NCBI GenBank assembly: GCA_902788555.1
Contig: CADAKQ010000035.1
Coordinates: 10,821 to 68,574 of the forward strand
Source of the DNA: an uncultured Lachnospiraceae bacterium
Lineage (GTDB): Bacteria; Bacillota; Clostridia; Lachnospirales; Lachnospiraceae
Length of the DNA stretch: 57,754 nt
Direction of reading: 5' to 3'
In this document: positions 16,294 through 25,782 of the stretch, piece by piece
Layout of the letters: the number at the start of each line of letters is the position of its first letter
How positions within the stretch are numbered: position 1 is the stretch's first letter
Position numbers and translations under genes: made by a program
Notes under the pieces: generated by a model
What the model was told of the DNA's origin: nothing
Seen by the model: only the letters and a program-made list of their open reading frames with translations
Database searches by the model: none

Positions 16294-19140
16294 CTAATCC
16301 TCTCCGAGCTTTATTACTTCAGTAATCTTAAGCTTTTTAACTATCCGCCTTATAATCGCAAAGCATACCGCAAAGGTAATTATCAGTATAATTCCAAGTC
16401 TCATAAAATCCCACACATCCGTATAGATACCGACAGGAACATTGTGTCTTTGCGGCAGATAAACCGTTGAGAAAATTCTTATATAAAGTATCGTTGTAAT
16501 AAATCCCGAAAGTGCTCCTGCGAGTATTCCGGAAAAAAGTACTCCAAAAACCTCTATAAAAAGCATACGGTTAATCTCCCTCATGGATATGCCCATAGCC
16601 CTGTAAACTCCAAAAAGGCTCTGCCTGTCACGAAGCTCCGTAATCTGAAATATCAAAAATCCGATTACCGAAAGCAAAATCGACAGCAAAAAATTAATTG
16701 TAAAAAGTCCGTTGGTTATCTGTATAACCGCCGAGCTGTTCATAGAAACTATCTCCTCATCGAGATTTATATAATACTCTCTATCCCTTTTTTGTTCTGC
16801 GAGTCTTTCGTCCAGATAGCTTCTTGTCCTGTCCGCATTATCCGTACTTATCCAAAGCTCATAAGGAGTAATACCATATACACTAACTGCATTTGCATAA
16901 TTAATAACCATAAGATAGCTTTCCTTTTCAACCATGCTGCCATCCTCATCCGCATAGCTTTCATACTGCTTATATCCCGGAAAAGCATCTACTATCCCTA
17001 CCACCTCATAATAAGCCGATGTAAAGCCCTCCTTATCCAATGCCTCCGGTGGCGGATACCGTAAGCATCCTATGGTGTCACCCTCCTTAACGGAATAATA
17101 CTCGGCAAGATTTTTCGATATTATCACTCCGTTAGTTTTCACTGCCAGATTATTTAAGTAATTAAACCAATGGATATCCGTAAGTCCGTCCTTTAAAAAT
17201 GCTGTCTCACCGAATTCCTTGGTATTTATCCCAAGCAGGGTAACATCCTCAAGCTTTTTATTGTTAAACTGTGCCGTCGCCTTATCATCCCTGATAACCT
17301 TTGTAATGCTGTTTGCATAACCTTCCTTAACCAGATTATTGTAAATATCATATTCCGGTTCATCATATCTCCATTTTAACGGAGGAACCATGCCGGCAAG
17401 CTTAACCTTCCATTTTTCCTTATAAACAAGATTTGTTCCCACATTATATCTGATTCTTTCATTAAGATTTTCATTGACCGTTCGCGCAACCGTTGCATTA
17501 AATATACTTGAAGCTATGGTTATTACCATAAATATTGATATAATATCGCTCTTTTTTCTGTTCCTTATCACTTGTAAAAATGCTGCATAATCGGATGTCT
17601 TTAATCTCTTATTAAACAATTTAAAAGAAAGCCTTAAGGTGTAACCGAGTACTCTTAAGAACAGTAAACCGACAGCAACCATAAAAATCGTCGATGATAC
17701 AAAAATCATAGGATCAAGTCCCTTACCGGAAAGCGTATTAAGTCTCATGGCTTCAAGCTGCTTATTAAAATCATATATCATGTATGAAGATACAAGCAGC
17801 AATATAACATCCACAAAGCCTCTCTCCCAACCCGGTTTCTTAAGCTTTGCCATTTTTTTATGCTTTATGTCAAGTACCGTATCCTTGTATGTAAATATTA
17901 CAGGAATAAGCTGTAATATCCCGGAAAAACAAGCACCAACCAAGGCATAGATAAACGCATCATAGGTAAATGAATCATATACCTTTATACTTCCCGAGAT
18001 ACTTAAAAAGCCGTCTACCCTTCCCGCAATTTTGAAAAGTCCGTAACCAAGTAAAATTCCGAAAATATAAGCAAACAAAGAAAGAAATATCACCTGAAAT
18101 ACATACATTTTAAGTATTTTTGCCGATGAAAGTCCTCTGCTTCTTAAGGCTGCAATTTCCGTTCTTTCGGAATCAACTATCCTTACGGAAATCATTGATA
18201 TAAATATAATCATCAGTATCAAAAGCGGTATGATAATCACATAGAGTATGGTTTTAACAGTTCTTCTTGAAACCATATAGTTTTTTAAAACTACGGATAT
18301 ATTTTCATCAAGCTTCTCATCTCTTTCATGAAACTGTTCAATATAATCAAGAATCGTTTCAGCATTTTGCGGATTGATATATCTGTAGTCTATAAGCTCA
18401 TAGTTTTCACAGACGATGGCATTAAAGTTAAAGCCCTCCGCTATCTCGTCAAAGGAAACCTCATCCGTATATATTGTAAGCGAAATATCCGTAAGGCTCT
18501 TATACCATGTATAATCATCAAAGCCTTCCTCCTCCACAATACCGGCTATCTCAAACGTAAGAACATTTCCCGCCTCATCCTTGATATTGGTAAATGTTAT
18601 CCTTTCACCCACCACGAGATTATAAAAATCCATAAGCTTTCTGCTTATAACACAAGGATAAACCCCTTTTTCTCCCAAAGAATTATATTCATAAAAATCA
18701 TCCGAAAGCGTTCCCAATTCATCCGGCTTTAATCCGTCTACCGCATTAAATCCCCCTCCTTCGATATAAGCAATATCAAGATATCCTCCCTTTCCCTTAT
18801 AAGAAAGCTCCACCGGACATCCCTTTAGGGTATAGATATATTCCGAGGCAAGCACCGGACATTTAAGATATTTATTCCATGAATTCTCATAGCTTTTTAC
18901 AGTTTCCTTAACAGCTTCAAGCCTGTTTCTTTTAACTATATCGTTTCTTGATAAAACTGCCGGAAAATCTCCGTTTTCCTCGTAGCTTTCATAAAAGCCG
19001 CCATTAATCAGCTTTTCCATGGCACCGTTACCGTAAAAGGAAATAAGCGAAAAAGTTGCAAGCATAAAAACCATTCCAAGAAAAAGACAGGTATAAAGCT
19101 TATATTTATTTTTTATCTTTAAAAGTATAAAACCAAGCAT
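16294..19140 (-). CDS. FtsX/MacB-type ABC permease
   Basis: A 948-residue integral membrane protein. A TM helix near residues 14-36 is followed by a large extracellular MacB-like periplasmic-core domain, three TM helices around 295-420 with ERTEIAALRSRGLSS between them, a second TM group and second extracellular domain, and a final three-helix FtsX domain containing LRDRQSLFGVYRAMGIS. The duplicated FtsX layout is typical of Gram-positive peptide or lipoprotein exporters. GGAGAAT precedes the ATG. It sits between the adaptor lipoproteins and two ATPases, so it is the channel component of the exporter. Confidence 0.92.
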   Translation of the reverse strand: MLGFILLKIKNKYKLYTCLFLGMVFMLATFSLISFYGNGAMEKLINGGFYESYEENGDFPAVLSRNDIVKRNRLEAVKETVKSYENSWNKYLKCPVLASEYIYTLKGCPVELSYKGKGGYLDIAYIEGGGFNAVDGLKPDELGTLSDDFYEYNSLGEKGVYPCVISRKLMDFYNLVVGERITFTNIKDEAGNVLTFEIAGIVEEEGFDDYTWYKSLTDISLTIYTDEVSFDEIAEGFNFNAIVCENYELIDYRYINPQNAETILDYIEQFHERDEKLDENISVVLKNYMVSRRTVKTILYVIIIPLLILMIIFISMISVRIVDSERTEIAALRSRGLSSAKILKMYVFQVIFLSLFAYIFGILLGYGLFKIAGRVDGFLSISGSIKVYDSFTYDAFIYALVGACFSGILQLIPVIFTYKDTVLDIKHKKMAKLKKPGWERGFVDVILLLVSSYMIYDFNKQLEAMRLNTLSGKGLDPMIFVSSTIFMVAVGLLFLRVLGYTLRLSFKLFNKRLKTSDYAAFLQVIRNRKKSDIISIFMVITIASSIFNATVARTVNENLNERIRYNVGTNLVYKEKWKVKLAGMVPPLKWRYDEPEYDIYNNLVKEGYANSITKVIRDDKATAQFNNKKLEDVTLLGINTKEFGETAFLKDGLTDIHWFNYLNNLAVKTNGVIISKNLAEYYSVKEGDTIGCLRYPPPEALDKEGFTSAYYEVVGIVDAFPGYKQYESYADEDGSMVEKESYLMVINYANAVSVYGITPYELWISTDNADRTRSYLDERLAEQKRDREYYINLDEEIVSMNSSAVIQITNGLFTINFLLSILLSVIGFLIFQITELRDRQSLFGVYRAMGISMREINRMLFIEVFGVLFSGILAGALSGFITTILYIRIFSTVYLPQRHNVPVGIYTDVWDFMRLGIILIITFAVCFAIIRRIVKKLKITEVIKLGED

Positions 19141-19158
19141 ATATTCTCCTATCCTCTC

Positions 19159-21441
19159 TTACTCAACCAGTAATATATCTCCCTCATCCACTCCGTATAT
19201 AACAGGCTTTTTGCCATCTGCCTCCGTACCGTTAAGGGTCTCTACATATTCTTTGACTATCATGTCATTTTCAAGCATCCATACATAATAAGCCTTTCCT
19301 CCCGAAAGCTTATCCGTCTCCTGATATATGGCTTTGGTCGGTACCGCAATCACTCCGTCTAAGCTAAGCTTATCAAACTCGGCTGTAACCTTTTTATCCT
19401 CTGAAGCATTACCTGCAATTTCCCCGGCAGTATCCTCATCAAGTCTTATAAAAAATTGTTCATTTGTACCGCTTTTATAAGGTGTCATATAAGCTGCATA
19501 CTGCTTATCACCTTCGGTAAAAATATAATATCTTCCGTTGTATCCGTTTTTTCCGGCACATGTAGTTTCATATTTTTTTCCGTCGATATAAAGACTCACC
19601 CTGCTGCCCAAGGCTGCTGATACTCCATCCTGATTGGACATAACGGAGCTGCTTATCATTACCTTATAAATATCTCCCGTAGGTCTTACTACGGAGCAGA
19701 TAAAATCACCTTTATTTACGATATCCGATTTTGATACATTTATATATCCTATCTTTCCCTCACTGGGGGCACAGCAAATGTTTCCTCCGCTTCCGTTATT
19801 CATATTATTAAGAGTAACGTATTCATCATTAAGCAGTTTTTTATTACTCTCATACGCGGATGCCTCTATGGCTCTTTCGGTTGAAAGTACGGCAAGCTCG
19901 CTTCTTATCTCCTCATCCTTATAAAGATAATCCTCCAGTGCATCTGTTTCCGATGCAACCGGTGCCTCCATGCCTGCATATAAAGCAAGCTCTTCATTTA
20001 AAGCTTTTTCTCTTTCGTCAAATTCCTTTACCGCCTTGTCGTGCTCGGTATCCGCACTTGACATGAGGGTCTTTAATTCCGTAAGTCTCGCCTGTCCTGC
20101 CTGTGTATCGATAAGGCAGACCTGACTATCCTTATCTACCTCATCACCTACACTTGCGTAAATGTCCGATATAACTCCGCCATCCTTTGCCGCAATCACA
20201 CTCACATCATTGTCAGACATCACCACGATATCCGTTTTATAGCTTTCCTTATACTCACCTCTTATCACGGTTTCCTCACTGTATGAAAGAGGCACCACCG
20301 AATCGGACGAATAATATACAAGCTCCCCTTCTGACAGTCCTTCTGTTACCTCAATGTAATGGCTGCCCTCTGCTCCTGTTTTTATATACCTTTTTTTAAG
20401 CTCGAAATTATTATCATCCTTATCTTCACATACATATACAAAGGCCCCCGATTCATCCTTATTTACCGAATCAAGTCCGACAGTCAAAACCTTCCTTGCT
20501 TCATTTTTTTCAAAGTAAAGTAAAAGATTGTCTCCCACATTTAAGCTTTCGCTTAAGCTTTCATCGTCAGGCTTAAATCTCATACAGGGATAGGTTTTGT
20601 TTGACGTGGCATAGCTTACCTCCTCACTGCTATACTCATACTCGGAAATACCGGCCCTTTTGCCGTCTATATAAGCATACTTTTCGGTGTAGTTCTTGAA
20701 TTTATATTTATCTATGGTAAGCTTCGGAACCTCTATGTAAAAATCATCAAAGTCGGATATAACAACAATAGCCTCATTAACTCCTGCTGTCGGTGTGGCG
20801 GACAAATCCTTTATAAATGTAACCCTTCCGTCCGAAGGAGCGGTAAATATCAGCTTTTCCTTCTCCTCCTTTAATTTTTTTATATCTGAGGAAAGCTCCT
20901 CTATGGATGCATTTTTTAAGGCTTCACTATATCTTTTATTTTCATTTTCTATGCTGATCTCCTTATCAAACTCGGATACATTTTCCGAATCACCCACATA
21001 TTCCGCTGCCGCCTTTTTGTATCCAAGCTGTTTTATTTTTTCATCAGCTATAATGCTTTCATTTTTTTTCCCAGCCTCAAGCTGACTTAACTCCTCTTCC
21101 TTTCTTTTTATCTCATCCTCATAAACCGAGACCTCACCGTAGGCGACTATATCTCCCTTACTAACACTGTCACCGATATTAACCTCTATGCTTTTTATAA
21201 GCACGCTCTTTTCGCTTATCACATAGCTGCTATCCGGCACAACAACTCCCATGAGGCATTCCGGATTCGATACATATTTATACGAAACAGGGCGAATAAA
21301 TGTAACCTCCGAAGCAGGCTCCAAAAGCTCCGGAGCCTCTTCTGTTTTTTTAGTACCACAGCCTGTTATGCCAAGGGAAAGGATAATCAGGCAGGACAAA
21401 AATCTGGGTATTTTATTGTTCTTAAATCGTCCTAATCCCAT
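19159..21441 (-). CDS. Duplicated HlyD/MacA-type adaptor lipoprotein
   Basis: A 760-residue lipoprotein with a signal peptide ending in the lipobox ITGC (about residue 28). It contains two membrane-fusion-protein units in tandem. Each has the lipoyl-like half motif (SVLIKSIEVNIGDSVSKGD and GGVISDIYASVGDEVDKDS), a coiled coil (about 110-200 and about 450-540) and beta-barrel parts. A single HlyD unit is 300-400 residues, so this is a fusion or internal duplication. Its start overlaps the previous gene by ten bases. In a monoderm cell these adaptors would link the permease to the outer face or cell wall. Confidence 0.85.
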   Translation of the reverse strand: MGLGRFKNNKIPRFLSCLIILSLGITGCGTKKTEEAPELLEPASEVTFIRPVSYKYVSNPECLMGVVVPDSSYVISEKSVLIKSIEVNIGDSVSKGDIVAYGEVSVYEDEIKRKEEELSQLEAGKKNESIIADEKIKQLGYKKAAAEYVGDSENVSEFDKEISIENENKRYSEALKNASIEELSSDIKKLKEEKEKLIFTAPSDGRVTFIKDLSATPTAGVNEAIVVISDFDDFYIEVPKLTIDKYKFKNYTEKYAYIDGKRAGISEYEYSSEEVSYATSNKTYPCMRFKPDDESLSESLNVGDNLLLYFEKNEARKVLTVGLDSVNKDESGAFVYVCEDKDDNNFELKKRYIKTGAEGSHYIEVTEGLSEGELVYYSSDSVVPLSYSEETVIRGEYKESYKTDIVVMSDNDVSVIAAKDGGVISDIYASVGDEVDKDSQVCLIDTQAGQARLTELKTLMSSADTEHDKAVKEFDEREKALNEELALYAGMEAPVASETDALEDYLYKDEEIRSELAVLSTERAIEASAYESNKKLLNDEYVTLNNMNNGSGGNICCAPSEGKIGYINVSKSDIVNKGDFICSVVRPTGDIYKVMISSSVMSNQDGVSAALGSRVSLYIDGKKYETTCAGKNGYNGRYYIFTEGDKQYAAYMTPYKSGTNEQFFIRLDEDTAGEIAGNASEDKKVTAEFDKLSLDGVIAVPTKAIYQETDKLSGGKAYYVWMLENDMIVKEYVETLNGTEADGKKPVIYGVDEGDILLVE

Positions 21442-22445
21442 AGCTCTACCTCATCATCTTCGGAAAGTCCCGATGTTATAACTACATAATCATCCACATA
21501 GTCGCCAAGCGTAACCTCAACCGCTTCTCTTAATCCATTCTCCTTATATCTGTAAGCAAAGTAGTGTCCGTCCTCCTCAAATACCGCCTGTGACTTAACA
21601 CAAAGCGCGCCCTTAATCTCCGGTTTTTTTATAATTAAGGTCAGATTGTTTTCCGAAATGACACTCTCACTTCCGGGTAAGGGTTCAAAATATATTTTTG
21701 TATTTCCTTCATCAAAAGCAATATCCTTTATGCAAAGTTCGTATGCCGTCATATCATTTTCGACAGTAAAGACATCCCCCACATTAAGCCCAAGGTCTTC
21801 CGTGGTTTCACAGACATATTCCTTACTGTTTGACGATGCCTTGATAAGCACCTCACCAGTGATAATATATCCGTCAGAAAGATACGGACTTACAAAGCTT
21901 ACAATTCCATCAGCGGTAGCTTTTATATTTATCTCTTCATACAGGGAATTAATATCGGATATATAAGCATCCGCTATGGCTATATCCTGATTTAAAAGCT
22001 CTATATCGGTCTTGTAATCATAAGACGTATCTATCCCTGCCAATCGATTATAGTGGTCAATCGCAAGAAGGTCTTCGGCTTTTTTATCTTCATAGCTCTT
22101 AAGCTTATCATCAAGCTCCTTTGAAGAAAATGAAATGAGCAGCTCACCTGCTTTTATCTCATCACCGGCTTTAACCCATACCTTATCCACGGTAAGCATA
22201 TATTGTCCGTTTATCCGGTTCCACTCACTCTGACTTATTCTGTATCCGGTTTCCTCATAATCCAAAAGACTAAGCTTAAGCTCTGCACTCGGAGTAACAT
22301 CCTGCTTTATGACATGGTCCGTATTATGAATTACCGGCGTGTAGCTTTTATCCTGCGGAGGTACAAGCTCCTCATTACTTTGGTTAGTACAACCGGAAAG
22401 AATACATATATTTAAAAGAAAAATAATTAAGGATATTTTTTTCAT
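21432..22445 (-). CDS. HlyD-type adaptor lipoprotein, first gene of exporter operon
   Basis: A 337-residue single-unit adaptor. The signal peptide ends in the lipobox ILSGC (Cys19). The lipoyl half VDKVWVKAGDEIKAGELLISF leads into a coiled coil around 110-150, followed by the second half (IKATADGIVSFVSPYLS) and barrel segments ending GLSEDDEVELWD. It is the promoter-proximal gene of the operon and has the TGAAACA-type motif at 22529-22546 in its promoter. Confidence 0.87.
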   Translation of the reverse strand: MKKISLIIFLLNICILSGCTNQSNEELVPPQDKSYTPVIHNTDHVIKQDVTPSAELKLSLLDYEETGYRISQSEWNRINGQYMLTVDKVWVKAGDEIKAGELLISFSSKELDDKLKSYEDKKAEDLLAIDHYNRLAGIDTSYDYKTDIELLNQDIAIADAYISDINSLYEEINIKATADGIVSFVSPYLSDGYIITGEVLIKASSNSKEYVCETTEDLGLNVGDVFTVENDMTAYELCIKDIAFDEGNTKIYFEPLPGSESVISENNLTLIIKKPEIKGALCVKSQAVFEEDGHYFAYRYKENGLREAVEVTLGDYVDDYVVITSGLSEDDEVELWD

Positions 22446-22528
22446 AATTTTTTCGTCCTTATATAATAAATCTTTGTGACAGTGTGCACTTGTCTTCTCT
22501 TACAATCAACCTTATGATATTACCTCTT

Positions 22529-22546
22529 TGTATCAAAATTGTTTCA
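22529..22546 (-). promoter_or_regulatory. Direct-repeat regulator site, exporter promoter
   Basis: On the minus strand this reads TGAAACAATTTTGATACA: two half-sites, TGAAACA and TGATACA, starting 11 bases apart. That spacing suits tandem binding by an OmpR/PhoB-family regulator. Near-identical 18-mers lie at 22554, 27271, 29262 and 30659. Confidence 0.7.
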
Positions 22547-22553
22547 AAAACTA

Positions 22554-22571
22554 TGAAACATTTTAGATACA
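22554..22571 (+). promoter_or_regulatory. Direct-repeat regulator site, two-component promoter
   Basis: On the plus strand this reads TGAAACATTTTAGATACA, the same 18-base pattern as the exporter site eight bases away but on the other strand, immediately upstream of the putative promoter at 22574-22603. It would allow autoregulation of the two-component genes. Confidence 0.65.
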
Positions 22572-22573
22572 TC

Positions 22574-22603
22574 TTAACTTTAATATAGATATTGGGTTAT
22601 AAT
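22574..22603 (+). promoter_or_regulatory. Putative promoter of the two-component operon
   Basis: TTAACT (22574-22579) and TATAAT (22598-22603) are separated by 18 bases. The perfect -10 and weak -35, with a regulator site directly upstream, fit an activated promoter. The leader of about 170 bases holds a strong hairpin at 22732-22749. Confidence 0.55.
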
Positions 22604-22731
22604 ATGCATGTAAGACTGCAGCCTGATTTTTAAATTAAGATAAGTCAGCAAATAAAACTATTATTTTCCTATGCAGACTTATACAAAAAGGAGAAAATCC
22701 TAAACGAATTTTTTTGAACTCGCTCAAAGCC

Positions 22732-22749
22732 GCGAGGGGCTCCCCTCGC
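22732..22749 (+). other. GC-rich hairpin in the response-regulator leader
   Basis: GCGAGGGG (22732-22739) and CCCCTCGC (22742-22749) form a perfect eight-pair stem with a two-base centre. It ends 31 bases before the ATG and has no T-run, so it is not a terminator. It may stabilise the mRNA or be a regulator site. Confidence 0.55.
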
Positions 22750-22780
22750 ATATGCTCGGGGCAGATAAGGAGTAAGTTTT

Positions 22781-23446
22781 ATGTTAAAGATACTTATAGT
22801 TGAGGATGAAAAGCCAATATCGGATTTAATTGTGATGAATCTTACCCGCGCAGGCTATAACTGCACTGCCCTTTATGATGGCGAAAGTGCGGCCGATATG
22901 CTTGAAACCAATAATTTTGATCTTATACTTCTTGACATCATGCTTCCTAAGATTAACGGCTACGAGCTGATGGAATATATAAGACCTATGAATATTCCGG
23001 TTATTTTTATAACCGCCAAGGCTTCCCTTGATGACAGAATTAAAGGTCTTACCTCCGGTGCCGAGGATTATCTGGTAAAGCCCTTTGAGATAGTCGAGCT
23101 TCTTGCCCGTATCAATATCGTCTTAAGACGATATAACAAGACAGAAAGCATACTGACCTTCAAGGACATAACCGTTGATACGGAAAACCACATCGTAAAA
23201 AAAGGTGATACTGCCGTTTCGCTCACTCCTAAAGAATTTGAGCTTTTGGTTGTATTTATCAGAAATAAAAATATCACTCTGTTTCGTGACAGGCTGTATG
23301 AGCTGGTATGGCCCGAGCTTATCTACAGCGATGAGCTTTCCGAAACCAGAACTCTCGACCTTCACATACAGAGACTAAGAAAAAAGCTTGCCTTAAAAAA
23401 TGACCTTAAGACCATTTATAACGCAGGCTATCGTCTGGCAGAATAA
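22781..23446 (+). CDS. OmpR-family response regulator
   Basis: A 221-residue cytoplasmic transcription factor. The receiver domain has the acidic pocket VEDEKP, phospho-acceptor Asp52 in LILLDIMLP, and the conserved Lys in LVKPFEIVELLARI. The C-terminal winged helix (about 128-221) includes LTPKEFELLVVF and TRTLDLHIQRLRKKL. It is the first gene of a unit with the histidine kinase and a secreted or anchored protein, opposite the exporter operon. The conserved direct repeats in five nearby promoters are its likely targets. Confidence 0.95.
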   Translation: MLKILIVEDEKPISDLIVMNLTRAGYNCTALYDGESAADMLETNNFDLILLDIMLPKINGYELMEYIRPMNIPVIFITAKASLDDRIKGLTSGAEDYLVKPFEIVELLARINIVLRRYNKTESILTFKDITVDTENHIVKKGDTAVSLTPKEFELLVVFIRNKNITLFRDRLYELVWPELIYSDELSETRTLDLHIQRLRKKLALKNDLKTIYNAGYRLAE

Positions 23447-23457
23447 AGGAAATAAAA

Positions 23458-24841
23458 ATGAAATTCAGATATAAAGTGCTTATCATTAATATGCTTTTGT
23501 TATCGGCTGTTTTGCTTGCAGTGGGATATGTCATACTAAAGAGAAGCTATGAGCTTGCTCTTGATACCCAGATTGAAAATGCTGTTTTGGAAAACAACCT
23601 TGCTGAAGCTTCAATTGAATACTCTCTTCTTTCGGTAATCAACAGTCCACGGTATAATTTGGACCGTGAACTTGATTCCATATCCGGACAGGTCTATGCA
23701 GGAATGATGAGCGATACCTCCGACCTCATAATACTATATTCGGGTAATCAGGTATTTTCCAGCGAGGAAAATATAATTATCCCCGATGATTTGATATTAC
23801 AGGTGGATAATAATATTAATTTTCATCTATATAGCCTCCTTTTGTAAAATAGACAAGGGTATCCTCAACATCATAACCAGAAGAGATATAACCGGTCTTA
23901 AGCGGTTTGTCAAAAAAAGTATAAATGATTACCGGAGTCTCTCTCTTATCATTCTTACATCTGCTACCGTAATTATTTATATTATAAGCTACTTCCTTAC
24001 CAGACCGCTGGAAAAGCTAAACAACGTTACCGATGCCTTTGCACGTGGAAGCTATAGTGAACGAAGCAGCATAAAGGGACATGATGAGGTTGCTCTTTTG
24101 TCGGATAAATTCAATCAGATGGCAGACTCCGTCGAAACCCATATAGATGAATTAAATGATATGATAAAGCGAAGGGATCAGTTTGTTGCCGATTTTACTC
24201 ACGAGATAAAAACTCCTATGACCGCAATAATCGGCTATGCAGACACCATGCGTTCCACCGACCTGGATGCAGACCAGCAGCTTATGGCACTTAATTACAT
24301 TTTCTCTGAAGGAAAAAGACTTGAGGATATGTCGATGAAGCTCTTTGATTTAATCTACCTTAAGTCCAACACTATAGATAAAAAGCCTATCTCCGCCGTC
24401 TCCTTCGGAAATGATATAGTAAACAGTGTTAAGCCTATACTATCTTCAGACGGCATAAGCTTAAAATATGAATTTGAGCAGGGCATTATCACAGGTGACA
24501 GAGAGCTTTTAAAAACCGTTTTTATCAACCTGATAGATAATGCAAGAAAAGCCTCCTCCAAAGGAAGCAGGGTTATATTTAAAGGGGATAAAAAAGGGGA
24601 ATTTTACTGCTTTACAGTTCAGGATTTCGGTGTAGGAATTGAAGAAAAGGATTTGTCCCGTATATGTGACGAATTTTATATGGTCGATAAATCCCGTTCG
24701 AGAAAGAAGGGCGGTGCCGGACTCGGACTATCCCTTGCCAGCCTTATACTTAACAGACATGATGCGGATATGAAAATCGAAAGCACTCCTAATGTCGGAA
24801 CAACCTTTAAAATATATTTTAAAATCGGAGATATCGAATGA
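23458..24841 (+). pseudogene. Sensor histidine kinase, split by one frameshift
   Basis: The first frame (23458-23847) gives an N-terminal TM helix and an extracellular segment, ending in LYSLLL and a stop. The reading continues one base later as KIDKGILNIITRRDITG, a second TM helix, a HAMP domain (RPLEKLNNVTDAFARGSYSE), the phospho-acceptor His in FTHEIKTPMTAIIGY and an ATPase domain with LIDNARKA, DFGVGIE and GGAGLGLSL. One surplus base between about 23818 and 23847, for example in the TTTT run, explains the break; without it the protein is 460 residues. This may be a sequence error or a real mutation, leaving an intact C-terminal kinase open reading frame from about 24098. Confidence 0.85.
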
Positions 24842-25608
24842 TGAAAAAGAATTTTTCAAACAACTTAATCAACATACTTGTAATAGCTTTATGTATAATA
24901 TCTGCCTGTGCGTCGGTTTATGTACCTAAGCTTTTACTTAACAACCGTATGAATCAAAATATAGATAAGGTAAATGTCGTACCAACGGAATACTATTCTG
25001 GCCCTTCTGTGGCAGTGGTAAAAAGTGCTTCAAGACAGCTTTCTGCATATCAAAGATTACAGCTTATAACCAACAGTTGGGAAAGCAATGTTTCTCCCGC
25101 CTCAACAGACGAATGTACTATATCTGATTATGAGGCTTATATTCTTTCCTCAGAAAGTATATTAGCGCTTTATAATGCCGGTCTTTATCCTGAAAAGCTA
25201 AGCTCCGAATACCAAAATTGGTATACCTGGAAAGCTACTCCGTATAAGGCACTTGATACAACCTTTGGTATATATGCCGCTGTTTACTGGGAAATTACTT
25301 ATACCAGATATGACAATACCGAAAGCCATAAGGTTATAATTGATGAAAATGGTGAACTCCTTTGTGCAATCGCAACCGGAAAGGAAGACTATACCACATA
25401 TCTTCCTGCCATAAAAAACACTGCAAAACAAATTCCGTCATCTGCCATAAGCGATGATGTCATAAATAATTATCATATCACTCTTCCTTCGGAAGTCGAT
25501 GATATAGAAATAATCACATATAGTGAAACGAAAGAAAACTCCAATAATTCATATAATCATTATATAATACAGGGTGATGAATATTACGGAATATTCACCA
25601 CCCCATAG
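24838..25608 (+). CDS. Membrane-anchored extracytoplasmic protein of the two-component operon
   Basis: A 256-residue protein with one N-terminal hydrophobic segment (about 10-30) containing a Cys in SACAS, so it may be a signal anchor or a poor lipobox. The rest is extracytoplasmic and contains ISDYEAYILSSESILALYN and IIDENGELL, resembling the YycH/YycI-type or kinase-accessory proteins, but I cannot name a family. The ATG overlaps the kinase stop (ATGA), showing translational coupling. It probably modulates the kinase or senses envelope state, which is inference. Confidence 0.75.
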   Translation: MMKKNFSNNLINILVIALCIISACASVYVPKLLLNNRMNQNIDKVNVVPTEYYSGPSVAVVKSASRQLSAYQRLQLITNSWESNVSPASTDECTISDYEAYILSSESILALYNAGLYPEKLSSEYQNWYTWKATPYKALDTTFGIYAAVYWEITYTRYDNTESHKVIIDENGELLCAIATGKEDYTTYLPAIKNTAKQIPSSAISDDVINNYHITLPSEVDDIEIITYSETKENSNNSYNHYIIQGDEYYGIFTTP

Positions 25609-25620
25609 TGTAAACATATG

Positions 25621-25780
25621 TAACACGAGGACAGGCATCTTGTCACATTAACATACGTAAAATAAACTGCGCATAAAAATGTGCTAAGCATAGCGTGAGC
25701 GTTAGCGAGCTATGCGTGTACATATTTTATGCGCAGTTGTGTTTCGTCAAATGTGACAAGGTGCCTGTCCCTATGTGACA
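25621..25780. repeat. Nested inverted-repeat element C
   Basis: The outer arms of 30 bases (25621-25650 and 25751-25780) share GGACAGGC and CTTGTCACATT, with five mismatches. The inner arms (25666-25695 and 25709-25738) share AACTGCGCATAAAA and CATAGC and close on a loop with GTGAGCGTTAGCGAG. The element fills the gap between two convergent genes. The CTTGTCACAT tip of the outer arm also occurs in element B, and the GAGCG-TAGCGAG loop resembles that of family II. Confidence 0.75.
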
Positions 25781-25782
25781 AA

